Shown: positions 52,469 through 60,540 of the stretch, piece after piece | How positions within the stretch are numbered: position 1 is the first letter of the stretch | Layout of the letters: each line of letters begins with the position of its first letter | NCBI GenBank assembly: GCA_964351495.1 | Contig: CAYGOC010000001.1 | Span: forward strand, 124,001-188,000 | DNA: 64,000 nt | Reading direction: 5' to 3' | Origin: CAYGOC01 sp964351495 | GTDB taxonomy: Bacteria; Chlamydiota; Chlamydiia; Chlamydiales; SM23-39 | Notes under the pieces: generated by a model | Databases searched by the model: none | What the model saw: only the letters and a program-made list of their open reading frames with translations | What the model was told of the DNA's origin: nothing | Translations under genes and position numbers: made by a program

Positions 52469-53567
52469 GTAGCTCCTTTTTTCTCTTAAGAGGAAAGGCT
52501 ATGGAGTATAAAAGAAAAAAAGCACAAAAATTCATGAGCAAAGAGCTTCCTCCTTGAGAAAAAAAAGGAAGAGTCGTCCCTTTACTAGGGAGCAAGTTAG
52601 AAACAACTCCTAAGTTTAAAAAGGCTTGGAATACAATTAAAAAGGTAAGAATCGAAGCTAGGTAAAAATCAACAGAAGTTTTTGACCTCAAAGCAATCTG
52701 AAATCCGGAATAGGCTATCCCCATATATAAAAAAAGCATAATACAAATCCCAAAAAACCCTGTCTCTTCTGCATAAATAGCCGCTATATAATCACTTCTT
52801 GCAGCAGGAAGATAGTTTAGTTTTTGAAAAGACTCCCCGAAGCCTTTTCCCCAAATTCCTCCGGACCCTGCAGCAATTTTAGACTGATGCGGTTGATGCC
52901 CTTTTCCTTTTAGATCAAGCTCCGGATGAAGATATCCTTGTATCCGGTTGGATACATGGGGCATGTTATACGCTAGGGAAATGGCTACAAGACAAAGCGC
53001 CGTAAGAGGCACCATCCAATATCTTCCTTTGACTCTAGAAAGAAATAAAAGCACTACCAAAGTTACCAAAATTAAAGCAGCAGAACCATTGTCGGGCTCC
53101 ATTAATATAAGTAAGATAGGAACCGATAAAGGCGCCAAAACATAGAGTAACTCCTTAAGCTGAATCTGTTCTTTTTTCTCCTGTATCTTGTAGATAAAAT
53201 AAAAAGGGATAATCAACTTAGCCCCTTCAGACGGTTGAAAAGAAGCCCCAAAAAAAGAGATCCATCTTCTAGCTCCATTAATTTTTTGCCCAATAGGGGG
53301 AACAAAAACAAGCAGTAGAAAAATAGATAAAACCCATAAAAGATGAGGACTATATTTTAAAAGAGTTTCATGCCCTATCTTATATAAAAAAAAGCCTAAG
53401 ATAAGCCCTGATAAACCATAAAGAAGCTGCCTTAAAAAAGCTTCTTGTAAATTGGTCCTTAAAGATTTATCTAAAATTTCGGCAGAGGTGATGTTAAAAA
53501 CCATCACAAGCCCGATAGAAAAAAGAAGGAAAATGCAACTAGCAAGCAAAAAAAAAGAGCGTCTCAT
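52452..53567 (-). CDS. ftsW: FtsW-type lipid II polymerase
   Basis: SEDS-family membrane protein of 371 residues, about 10 helices. Conserved NGARRWISFFGASFQPSEGA, LYAEETG-like IAAIYAEETGFFGICIML and the C-terminal GVVSNLLPSKGTTLPFFSQG. A peptidoglycan glycosyltransferase in the division machine. 4 bp after the LysM protein. Confidence 0.94.
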   Translation of the reverse strand: MRRSFFLLASCIFLLFSIGLVMVFNITSAEILDKSLRTNLQEAFLRQLLYGLSGLILGFFLYKIGHETLLKYSPHLLWVLSIFLLLVFVPPIGQKINGARRWISFFGASFQPSEGAKLIIPFYFIYKIQEKKEQIQLKELLYVLAPLSVPILLILMEPDNGSAALILVTLVVLLFLSRVKGRYWMVPLTALCLVAISLAYNMPHVSNRIQGYLHPELDLKGKGHQPHQSKIAAGSGGIWGKGFGESFQKLNYLPAARSDYIAAIYAEETGFFGICIMLFLYMGIAYSGFQIALRSKTSVDFYLASILTFLIVFQAFLNLGVVSNLLPSKGTTLPFFSQGGSSLLMNFCAFFLLYSIAFPLKRKKELHEKVS

Positions 53568-53571
53568 ACTC

Positions 53572-54267
53572 TTAGCGAATGCGCAATTTATCTCCCGGCT
53601 TTAGCCTTTTAGCTTTCTTTTCATCCAACTGGTTCAATCTTAAAAGATCTTCTACTTTCATATGATGCTTCATGGCAATAGTCCAGGGATTATCTCCACT
53701 TTTGACTAGATAAAACCCCGGCTCTTCTTTTTTCTTTTCTACTTTCAAAGGGTTTGGATGCGTTGGCTTTTTCTCTTGTAAAACTTCTTGTTTTAAGGGG
53801 ATTTTAAGTGTTTGCCCTATTTTTAAAAATCCTGTTGGAAGGTTATTCGCTCTTTGTATTGCCTCTACAGAAGCACCATATCTTTTTGCCAGTTTTTCTA
53901 AGTTATCTCCCGGCTCTACCCGAACGATCTGTTCTGAAAGCGGTTTTTCTGCAAAATGCTCTTTTTCTGATGCCGGCTCTTGTACTAAAGCGGTTTTTTT
54001 CTCAGCCAAAGCCTCTTCTTCTTTCTTGTTTTCTATAGGAGGCAGTTTGTGAATTAGATCTTTTAAGGGACTCTCTTCTTCTCTTTCTCTATCTTTTGCT
54101 AAAAGGCTTTCTTTAGATTCCAAACGTTCTACTTTATCTGGAGTAATGTCTGCTAAAGAGGATCCCGTTTTAGAGCTGGGAGCATCTGTGATTGCGGTCA
54201 CAAAAAGAAGCGTTAAAAGAGAAGCATTTACAAGTATAGCTACTAAAAGCGTATGTTTTTTTGTCAT
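53572..54267 (-). CDS. LysM-domain envelope protein (NlpD position)
   Basis: 231 residues: one N-terminal membrane anchor (LLVAILVNASLLTLLFVTAI), a charged linker of about 100 residues, then two LysM domains, VEPGDNLEKLAKRYGASVEA and VKSGDNPWTIAMKHHMKVED. LysM binds peptidoglycan. Same position as nlpD in Chlamydia, but I see no M23 peptidase domain (no HxH zinc site), so it is probably a binding or activator protein. Start at ATG 54267 overlaps murD by ATGA. Confidence 0.88.
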   Translation of the reverse strand: MTKKHTLLVAILVNASLLTLLFVTAITDAPSSKTGSSLADITPDKVERLESKESLLAKDREREEESPLKDLIHKLPPIENKKEEEALAEKKTALVQEPASEKEHFAEKPLSEQIVRVEPGDNLEKLAKRYGASVEAIQRANNLPTGFLKIGQTLKIPLKQEVLQEKKPTHPNPLKVEKKKEEPGFYLVKSGDNPWTIAMKHHMKVEDLLRLNQLDEKKAKRLKPGDKLRIR

Positions 54268-55457
54268 GATAAAGACCCCTCTTGCATCCATTGTTGCACA
54301 ATTTTTATAAAAACCTCTCCTCTTTCTTCAAAGTTTTGAAATTGATCAAAACTACTACATCCAGGAGAAAGGAGAACTGTCTCCCCTTCTATAGCTTCCA
54401 AAATGGCTGTTCTTACAGCCTCCTTAAAGCAGGAAAAGAGTGCTACCTCCAATTTGGATTGTAAAACGGTTTGGATTTTTTCTGCAGCAAAACCGTACGC
54501 ATACACTTTTTTTATAGATGGTACAAGATTTTCCTTCCAGGAAAGAAAAGAAGACCCCTTGTCCATCCCCCCCACAATAAGGCGCAAAGGGGAAGAAAAT
54601 TTTTTTATAGCAAATAAAACAGCCTCTTCATTGGTTGCTTTACTGTCGTTATAAAAAAGGACTCCTTTTTTCTCACCTACATACTCTAAACGGTGTTTTG
54701 GTTTTGGAAACGTTTTAAGGCTTTCTAAGAAAAGGTCTTTCTCTATATTCCAATGCTTTGAGATCTCCCAAGCCCCCTTTATAGTCTCTTCTGACATGTC
54801 TTCTCTTACATAAGAAAGAGGAAGTTTTTCCGGAAAAAAAGATCCCTTAGGGAAAAGATGTTTCCACTTTTTATCCGTCCATAAAATACCCGAGGGTTTT
54901 AAGCAAGACGCAATCTTTTTTTTCGCATTGGCATAGTTTTCTATCGTCTTATGCCAGTCTAGATGATTCGGATATAAATTTAAAAAAAGAGCATAGTCGA
55001 AAAAAGCCCCCTTTAACGGTTCTAGTTGAAAAGAGCTAATCTCTAATAACAGGATTTCTCCCTTTTTAGGACTATAGGCACAAAAAGGCTCTCCTACGTT
55101 ACCGAGAGCTTTTGCATAAAAGCCTGCTTTCTTAAATAGGTACTCTAGAAAAAGAGTAGTGGTAGTTTTCCCATTACTTCCTGTAATGGCAATGACGGTT
55201 TCTCTATTTTCTGAAAGACCGAGCTCAATTTCAGAGGTAAGAGGGATATTTTTTCGCACAGCTTCTTTTAAAATAGCATGAGATCTTTCTACCCCGGGAG
55301 AAACCACTACTTTTTCTATCGATTTCCACTCTATTTTAGGAAGATGCCCTTTCTTATCATCGTAGATTAGTGTCTTTTTATTCCTTTTTTGTAAAAACGC
55401 TTCCGCGGCTTTTCCACTGACTCCATATCCTAGAATGAGAAATTGTTTTTCCATCAT
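54264..55457 (-). CDS. murD: UDP-N-acetylmuramoylalanine-D-glutamate ligase
   Basis: Adds D-Glu to UDP-MurNAc-L-Ala. About 397 residues. Motifs: FLILGYGVSGKAAEAFLQKR, ATP loop VIAITGSNGKTTTTLFLEYL, and FYNDSKATNEEAVLFAIKKF. Two adjacent ATGs (55457, 55454) overlap the mraY stop; upstream frame is rejected. Confidence 0.95.
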   Translation of the reverse strand: MMEKQFLILGYGVSGKAAEAFLQKRNKKTLIYDDKKGHLPKIEWKSIEKVVVSPGVERSHAILKEAVRKNIPLTSEIELGLSENRETVIAITGSNGKTTTTLFLEYLFKKAGFYAKALGNVGEPFCAYSPKKGEILLLEISSFQLEPLKGAFFDYALFLNLYPNHLDWHKTIENYANAKKKIASCLKPSGILWTDKKWKHLFPKGSFFPEKLPLSYVREDMSEETIKGAWEISKHWNIEKDLFLESLKTFPKPKHRLEYVGEKKGVLFYNDSKATNEEAVLFAIKKFSSPLRLIVGGMDKGSSFLSWKENLVPSIKKVYAYGFAAEKIQTVLQSKLEVALFSCFKEAVRTAILEAIEGETVLLSPGCSSFDQFQNFEERGEVFIKIVQQWMQEGSLS

Positions 55458-56650
55458 TGAAACTTCAAAGAAGCAAGTCCTATTAAAGAAAGAAAAAGAC
55501 CGATAATCCAAAAACGAAGAACTACCTTCGTCTCAGGCCATCCTCTATATTCAAAATGGTGATGCAAGGGAGCGCATAAAAAAACCCTTTTTTGATTCCG
55601 ATAACGAAAGCTCAAAACTTGTATGATAACGGAGAGAGCCTCCACTACAAACATCCCTCCCACCAAAGCCAAAAGAAATTCTTTTCGTAAAAGAACAGAA
55701 CAAACCCCTAAACTTCCCCCTAAAGCCAAAGAACCCGTATCTCCCATAAACACTTGTGCCGGATAGCCGTTATACCACAAAAAACCTAAGGAAGCCCCTG
55801 CCATAGCCGTTAAAAACACCGCAATTTCTCCGCTTCCTTCAACATATAAAATGTTTAAATACCTAGCTATTTGTATGTTATTGGTAAAAAAGGCAATGAC
55901 GGCAAAAGTAGAGCACGCTAAAACTAAAAGCCCTGCTGCAAGGCCGTCTAATCCATCTGCTAGATTAACTGCATTAGAAGAGCCCGTTACAACAAACAAA
56001 ATGAGAAAAAAAAGAAGAAAGACAAAAGGACCCTGCAAACTAAGAACAGGTTTTTTCATAAAGGGAAGGTAAATCTTACTAGCATATTCTTCTGTGTTTA
56101 AAGAGCTCTTTTCTTTGGAAGAGACAAACTCTTTAGCCTGGGGAGCTTTTACCCAAGAGACCCATTCTGTAAAAGATGGACAAAGAAGGTAGAGTGACAA
56201 CAGAGAAGCAAAAAGAATTTGCACTAACAATTTTTTCTTAGGAGCGATCCCTTTTGCGTTCTTTCTTTTTAGCTTCCAAAAATCATCTAAAGCTCCGAGC
56301 ATACCAAAAGTAACAAGGCTTCCTAGTAAAATCCAGGTAAAAGAATGGGTAAGGTCCATAAACAAAAACAAAGAAACCGCTATAGAAGATAGAATTAATA
56401 CTCCTCCCATCGTAGGTGTATCTTGTTTTTTCCCATGAAGCTGATACAGCTGCGGGCACTCTTTTTCATTTCGTATAGGCTGTCCTATACGAAGAGCATA
56501 AAGTCTCTTTATAAACGGCTTTCCTAAAAAAATCGTAAGTCCTACGCTAAAAAGAGCCGCAAAGATCATTCTGGTGGAATAGTAGCCAAATACAGAAGGG
56601 ATAGAGATTCCCCATCTACTATGAAAAAAAGAAAGCAAAAAAAGAAGCAT
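55454..56650 (-). CDS. mraY: Phospho-MurNAc-pentapeptide translocase
   Basis: Makes lipid I at the inner membrane. 398 residues, about 10 helices. Motifs: TMGGVLILSS, LGALDDFWKLKRKNAKG (DDxxK-like), NAVNLADGLDGLAAGLLVLA and APLHHHFEYRGWPETKVVLR. Longer than most because of a stretch of about 50 residues (roughly 155-205) between helices, an insertion worth noting. Confidence 0.95.
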   Translation of the reverse strand: MLLFLLSFFHSRWGISIPSVFGYYSTRMIFAALFSVGLTIFLGKPFIKRLYALRIGQPIRNEKECPQLYQLHGKKQDTPTMGGVLILSSIAVSLFLFMDLTHSFTWILLGSLVTFGMLGALDDFWKLKRKNAKGIAPKKKLLVQILFASLLSLYLLCPSFTEWVSWVKAPQAKEFVSSKEKSSLNTEEYASKIYLPFMKKPVLSLQGPFVFLLFFLILFVVTGSSNAVNLADGLDGLAAGLLVLACSTFAVIAFFTNNIQIARYLNILYVEGSGEIAVFLTAMAGASLGFLWYNGYPAQVFMGDTGSLALGGSLGVCSVLLRKEFLLALVGGMFVVEALSVIIQVLSFRYRNQKRVFLCAPLHHHFEYRGWPETKVVLRFWIIGLFLSLIGLASLKFQ

Positions 56651-56661
56651 CTCTACAGCTC

Positions 56662-57966
56662 TTATACCCGTTTTTGTAACTCTTCTACTAGGGTTTCCAT
56701 TTTATAAAATCTGGCACCCTTTATCAAAATAATATCTTCTCCTGACAAAAGGGGAGAAAGCTTTTCTAAAAGGGCTTTTTTTTCTGAAAAAAGGAAGACT
56801 GTATCCCCTTGAAAAGCTTCATATGCTTTTCCTAAAAGAAAGACATAATCTACTGTTTCTTTCGCTTTTTTCACAATTTTTGCATGAAGCTCTTCTGAAA
56901 AACTTCCCAGCTCTTTCATTTCTGATAAAATAGCTATTTTCTTGCCCTTCCCGTTAGCATTGGGCATATTTTCTAAAGAGGCTTCTACGGAGGCAAAACT
57001 AGCATTATACGTATCGTTAATTAAAAGCCCTTTTTTGAAAGGAATCTTTTCAAATCTCCCCGGAAGACTTTCTTTTAGTAAAAAGGGAATTTTCTCTTTT
57101 ATTGCTTCTTGGGAGACTCCTAAAGATCTCACAAGAGCATATGCTGCTAAAAAGTTATACTGTAAAAAGCTTTCTTCATAGGGAAAAGAAAAGAGAAAGG
57201 ATCTTTCTTCTTCTATAATCTCTCCTTTTTTCTTCAAAAAGAAAGAGGCGGTAGGATCTTTTTCAGAAAAGCTAATATAGGGCTTTTCCACCTCCACAGT
57301 AAAAGGCTTAGGAGCTACAAGCACTTCTGTTTTATCATAAGAAAAAATCATTTTTTTTTCTTCTGCTATATCCCGAAGCCCTCCTGGAAAATTTTCTGCA
57401 TGCGCATAGGTGATTTTAGTTATCAACGAGGCAAATGGCTCTACCAGCTCTGTTAAAATAGCAATATCCCCTTTTTTTCTCATGCCGAGCTCTACAACAA
57501 AGTACTCTCTATCTTCTCGGTTTAAAAGAGCCAGTGGAAGGCCTATTTCTGTATTGTAGTTTTTAGGGCTCATCCCCACTGAAAAAGAGTCCTTCAAAAG
57601 AGTGTATACGAAGGCTTTTGTGGTAGTTTTTCCTACTGACCCTGTAATAGCTATAACCTTAGTAGGAAAACGCTCTAGGGATTTTTTTGCCAAGAAAAGA
57701 AGGGCCTCTTTTACCTTTTTTACCCGAATCAAAAAAAGACCGAAAGAGTCTCCTCTGTAATTTTCCTGGACAACAGCTGCTAATGCTTTTTTTTTAGCTA
57801 CCTCTGATAAGTGCAGGTGCCCATCAGTTCTCTCTCCAGGCAGCGCAAAGAATATACTTTGGGGAAAAACCTCTCTACTGTCGATACAAAACCCAGAAAA
57901 AGGCCCCTCAAAAGGAAGGCCTATCCCAAGTTCTTTTACAACTTCTTGAATAGAAGAAAAGGGCAT
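56662..57966 (-). CDS. murF: UDP-MurNAc-tripeptide-D-Ala-D-Ala ligase
   Basis: Adds D-Ala-D-Ala to the UDP-MurNAc tripeptide. 434 residues. ATP loop AITGSVGKTTTKAFVYTLLK, FALPGERTDGHLHL (N-terminal UDP-binding), and LINDTYNASFASVEASLENM. First gene of the murF-mraY-murD-LysM-ftsW-murG-murC/ddl-ftsQ-cutA operon; downstream starts overlap or are within 12 bp. Confidence 0.95.
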   Translation of the reverse strand: MPFSSIQEVVKELGIGLPFEGPFSGFCIDSREVFPQSIFFALPGERTDGHLHLSEVAKKKALAAVVQENYRGDSFGLFLIRVKKVKEALLFLAKKSLERFPTKVIAITGSVGKTTTKAFVYTLLKDSFSVGMSPKNYNTEIGLPLALLNREDREYFVVELGMRKKGDIAILTELVEPFASLITKITYAHAENFPGGLRDIAEEKKMIFSYDKTEVLVAPKPFTVEVEKPYISFSEKDPTASFFLKKKGEIIEEERSFLFSFPYEESFLQYNFLAAYALVRSLGVSQEAIKEKIPFLLKESLPGRFEKIPFKKGLLINDTYNASFASVEASLENMPNANGKGKKIAILSEMKELGSFSEELHAKIVKKAKETVDYVFLLGKAYEAFQGDTVFLFSEKKALLEKLSPLLSGEDIILIKGARFYKMETLVEELQKRV

Positions 57967-58036
57967 AAAATTCTCTTTTTAAAAGACAATCTATCCCTTT
58001 TTTTCTTAAAAAGAAAAGTGTTAAATTTTGTATACT

Positions 58037-59017
58037 TTAAGAGACGTGCTCTATTAAGCACCTGTGAACTTTTCTTAAGAAAGCTGTTTCTTTTTCTAAA
58101 AAGCTCTCTTCTTCTATTTGTAGAGTATTTTGAGCTCCTAAATCACGAAAACAAGGAACAGGAATCCCCCTTTTTGCAAAAACAGTAGAAAGTCCCAAAT
58201 GAAAGAAACACCTTGCGTAAACCTGCACAAGTTTTGAGCTTCTAAATAGGGATGAAAAAAGAAAAGGAAAAGCAACAAGAAGGCCTAAATATGAAAAAAG
58301 GCCTAACGCTATATTTATCAGCGTAGAAGAGCTTCTCTTTTTCGATAAAGCTAAAGATTTCTCTGCAGATTTTAGTAAAACTCCTACTTCTTCCTGGCTC
58401 TCTACCGAAAAACCTGAATAGTTTTTTTGAAAATTCTGTAGGATTCGCTCTTTTTGCTGCTCTTTATAAGAATCTCCATGTGCTGCAAGAATAGTCTCTT
58501 TTGCACTACAAGCAACAAAGCGGTGTATTTGATATACTAAAGAAGAAAAAATAGTGTACAAAGCTAGCATTTTATAAGAGCGGAGTACCTCTTTTGGTGA
58601 AGAAAGAGGAGTACACAAAATGCCCAACACGAAAACAGCTAAACGGGAAATGTTGACAGCTAAAAGCTGCCAAGAAATAACATTCGGCAGTAAACGAGGA
58701 TCTTCTTTTAAAAGATAACGATTTACAAACTGCTGATAATCGGGATTCTCCTCTAAAACTACTGTTTCAAAACTTGTTAAAACAGCTCGTAACTTGTTAG
58801 ATACAGTATAGTCTTCCTTATAGTCTTCCTTAAAGGGTTGTGTAATATTTTTAAGCCCCCCTTGTGGGTTAGAATCTGCATACTTTTTTAAAGTAGCCCC
58901 TATACCTTCAATGGTCCTCTTAAAAATTTCGTGCTCATCTGCTGTTGTATCAATACAAAGCCCTAAAAAGTGAACTACCTGTAAGGAGGCCTGTAATTGA
59001 GTGACTGTGGAAACCAT
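58037..59017 (-). CDS. Hypothetical membrane protein
   Basis: About 326 residues from ATG 59017 (AAAGGGA ten bases upstream); an in-frame start at 59071 is less likely. No family recognised. Two hydrophobic regions: near residues 145-180 (RLAVFVLGILCTPL, then MLALYTIFSSLVY) and 235-270 (FSYLGLLVAFPFLFSSLF). Soluble helical N-terminal 130 residues. Could be an inclusion-membrane or inner-membrane protein. Divergent from the next small gene. Confidence 0.65.
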   Translation of the reverse strand: MVSTVTQLQASLQVVHFLGLCIDTTADEHEIFKRTIEGIGATLKKYADSNPQGGLKNITQPFKEDYKEDYTVSNKLRAVLTSFETVVLEENPDYQQFVNRYLLKEDPRLLPNVISWQLLAVNISRLAVFVLGILCTPLSSPKEVLRSYKMLALYTIFSSLVYQIHRFVACSAKETILAAHGDSYKEQQKERILQNFQKNYSGFSVESQEEVGVLLKSAEKSLALSKKRSSSTLINIALGLFSYLGLLVAFPFLFSSLFRSSKLVQVYARCFFHLGLSTVFAKRGIPVPCFRDLGAQNTLQIEEESFLEKETAFLRKVHRCLIEHVS

Positions 59018-59138
59018 AACATCCCTTTGTCGAAAGGGATCTATTTTAATAAAATCTTTACAAATTAGCAATAAGTTTTAACTAGCTCACAACCAAATAG
59101 ATAAGCGCTTATTTTTGTAGACCTACCTCTAAAGCTCC

Positions 59139-59573
59139 TTGTTTCTTAAAGAAAAGAATACCCCCAAAAAAGACCCCCCTTATAAACTCTCTTCATTTTA
59201 CCCCTATTTTGAGGCTATGTACCAAGTATCTTTACAACTTCTCTCCCTTTTCTATCAAAGCGAATTGGGAGGAACCCTTCTTGAAGAAAACACAAAAAAT
59301 AAAGTAAAGGATATTACTCGACAAATTTTAGAACAGATAAGCAAAGGTTCTTTTCCTAAAAATGAGGACAACTTTGTAGAGACTTTTGCCTATGTATACC
59401 TAGAATGGGGAAAAAAAAGCGACCACTCTTCTCATGTAAATTTTTTTATTACTCAGATAGCCTGCATCAAAGAAACCTTTACTATCTACTTTCCAAAAGA
59501 AAACCTGTCTTACCTAGAAACAGCGATTATAGAGCTACAAGATCACGTATCAAAACAAAAGATCAAGAATTGA
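59139..59573 (+). CDS. Small hypothetical protein, start uncertain
   Basis: 144 residues from TTG 59139, or 118 from ATG 59217. Neither has a clear ribosome binding site. Helical, soluble (TNNA-poor, Gln/Lys-rich; for example YQVSLQLLSLFYQSELGG). No family recognised. It lies between a divergent hypothetical and tRNA-Cys. Its stop codon overlaps the -35 box of the tRNA promoter. Confidence 0.5.
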   Translation: MFLKEKNTPKKDPPYKLSSFYPYFEAMYQVSLQLLSLFYQSELGGTLLEENTKNKVKDITRQILEQISKGSFPKNEDNFVETFAYVYLEWGKKSDHSSHVNFFITQIACIKETFTIYFPKENLSYLETAIIELQDHVSKQKIKN

Positions 59574-59599
59574 TCTTTAATACTCCCCTCTTTCATAAT
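59570..59599 (+). promoter_or_regulatory. Promoter of tRNA-Cys
   Basis: TTGATC (59570-59575), 18-base spacer, CATAAT (59594-59599), 21 bases before the mature tRNA 5' end. The -35 lies in the palindrome GATCAAGAATTGATC. Confidence 0.55.
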
Positions 59600-59620
59600 G
59601 GCTCCTTTTACGCTATTTAA

Positions 59621-59692
59621 GGTGGCATAGCCAAGTGGTAAGGCAGAAGCCTGCAAAGCTTCCATTCCTCAGTTCGAATCTGAGTGCCACCT
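59621..59692 (+). tRNA. trnC: tRNA-Cys (GCA)
   Basis: Acceptor GGUGGCA pairs with UGCCACC, discriminator U as expected for tRNA-Cys. Anticodon loop CUGCAAA gives GCA. T-loop UUCGAAU. No CCA encoded. rsmI starts 18 bp downstream. Confidence 0.96.
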
Positions 59693-59710
59693 AAATTTTA
59701 TGAGTATTGT

Positions 59711-60490
59711 TTGCCTCTATATATTGTTTCAATCCCTATTGGTAACCTAAAAGATCTCACCTTCAGAGCGTTGGAAACCTTGCAGAAGGTGGACTATGTC
59801 TTATGTGAAGACAAGAGAAAAGCCCAATTTCTACTCTCTTCCTATAATCTCAAAAAACCTTTAGTGCTATTTCACGAGTTTTGTGAAAAAAAACAAGAAG
59901 ATAAAGTCTTACAGGACTTAAAAGAAGAAAAAGAGATAGCTTTAATCAGCGACGCCGGTACTCCTTTAATCAATGATCCGGGAAGCTCCCTTTTACAAAA
60001 GATCCTCCAAGAAAACCTTCCTTTCGAAGTGATCCCAGGAGTATCTAGTGTAATTACAGCTCTTTCTATTTCTGGCTTTTCTACTTCTCGGTTTCAGTTT
60101 GTCGGATTTTTCCCAAAGAAAAAGGAAGCAAAAAAACGGCTTTTAAAACAAATGCTTTTTTTTGAAGGAACCTCTATAGCTTTTGAGTCCCCCCATAGAA
60201 TTATTTCTACTTTAGAAGAGCTCAAAACTCTTTGTGAAGAAGCTGAAGTTGCCCTAGCAAGAGAGCTTACCAAAAAATATGAAGAGTGTCTTAGGGGAAC
60301 CTCTTCTTCTTTATTAGAGCATTTAATGAAAAAACCTCCTAAAGGAGAATTTGTATTTCTTTTGAAAGGAGGGAAAAAAACAGAAAACCTTTCTCTAGAA
60401 GAGCTTTCTGCTTTTTTTCAAGAAGAGATGGGTCTCTCTTTTAAAGAAAGTCTAAAAGAGGCAAAAAAAAGACTGAAGAAAAAAGCGTAA
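59711..60490 (+). CDS. rsmI: 16S rRNA 2'-O-ribose C1402 methyltransferase
   Basis: SAM-dependent, 259 residues from TTG 59711 (PLYIVSIPIGNLKDLTFRAL), the family's normal N-terminus. Frames extending further upstream run into tRNA-Cys. Motifs: VDYVLCEDKRKAQFLLSSYN, ALISDAGTPLINDPGSSL, EVIPGVSSVITALSISGF and AFESPHRIISTLEEL. All typical of the tetrapyrrole-methylase-like fold. Confidence 0.93.
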   Translation: MPLYIVSIPIGNLKDLTFRALETLQKVDYVLCEDKRKAQFLLSSYNLKKPLVLFHEFCEKKQEDKVLQDLKEEKEIALISDAGTPLINDPGSSLLQKILQENLPFEVIPGVSSVITALSISGFSTSRFQFVGFFPKKKEAKKRLLKQMLFFEGTSIAFESPHRIISTLEELKTLCEEAEVALARELTKKYEECLRGTSSSLLEHLMKKPPKGEFVFLLKGGKKTENLSLEELSAFFQEEMGLSFKESLKEAKKRLKKKA

Positions 60491-60540
60491 AGCTCCCATT
60501 GATCCAAAAAACTTTTTTTGTATATTACAAAAAAGGATCT

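Noticed and set aside
40948..57966. Absence of ftsZ, ftsA and murB from this division/cell wall cluster
   Set aside because: Absence from a window says nothing about the genome, and chlamydial clusters are known to lack ftsZ.
59684..59710. Upstream extension of rsmI into tRNA-Cys (GTG 59684)
   Set aside because: It would start inside the tRNA; TTG 59711 gives the conserved family N-terminus.
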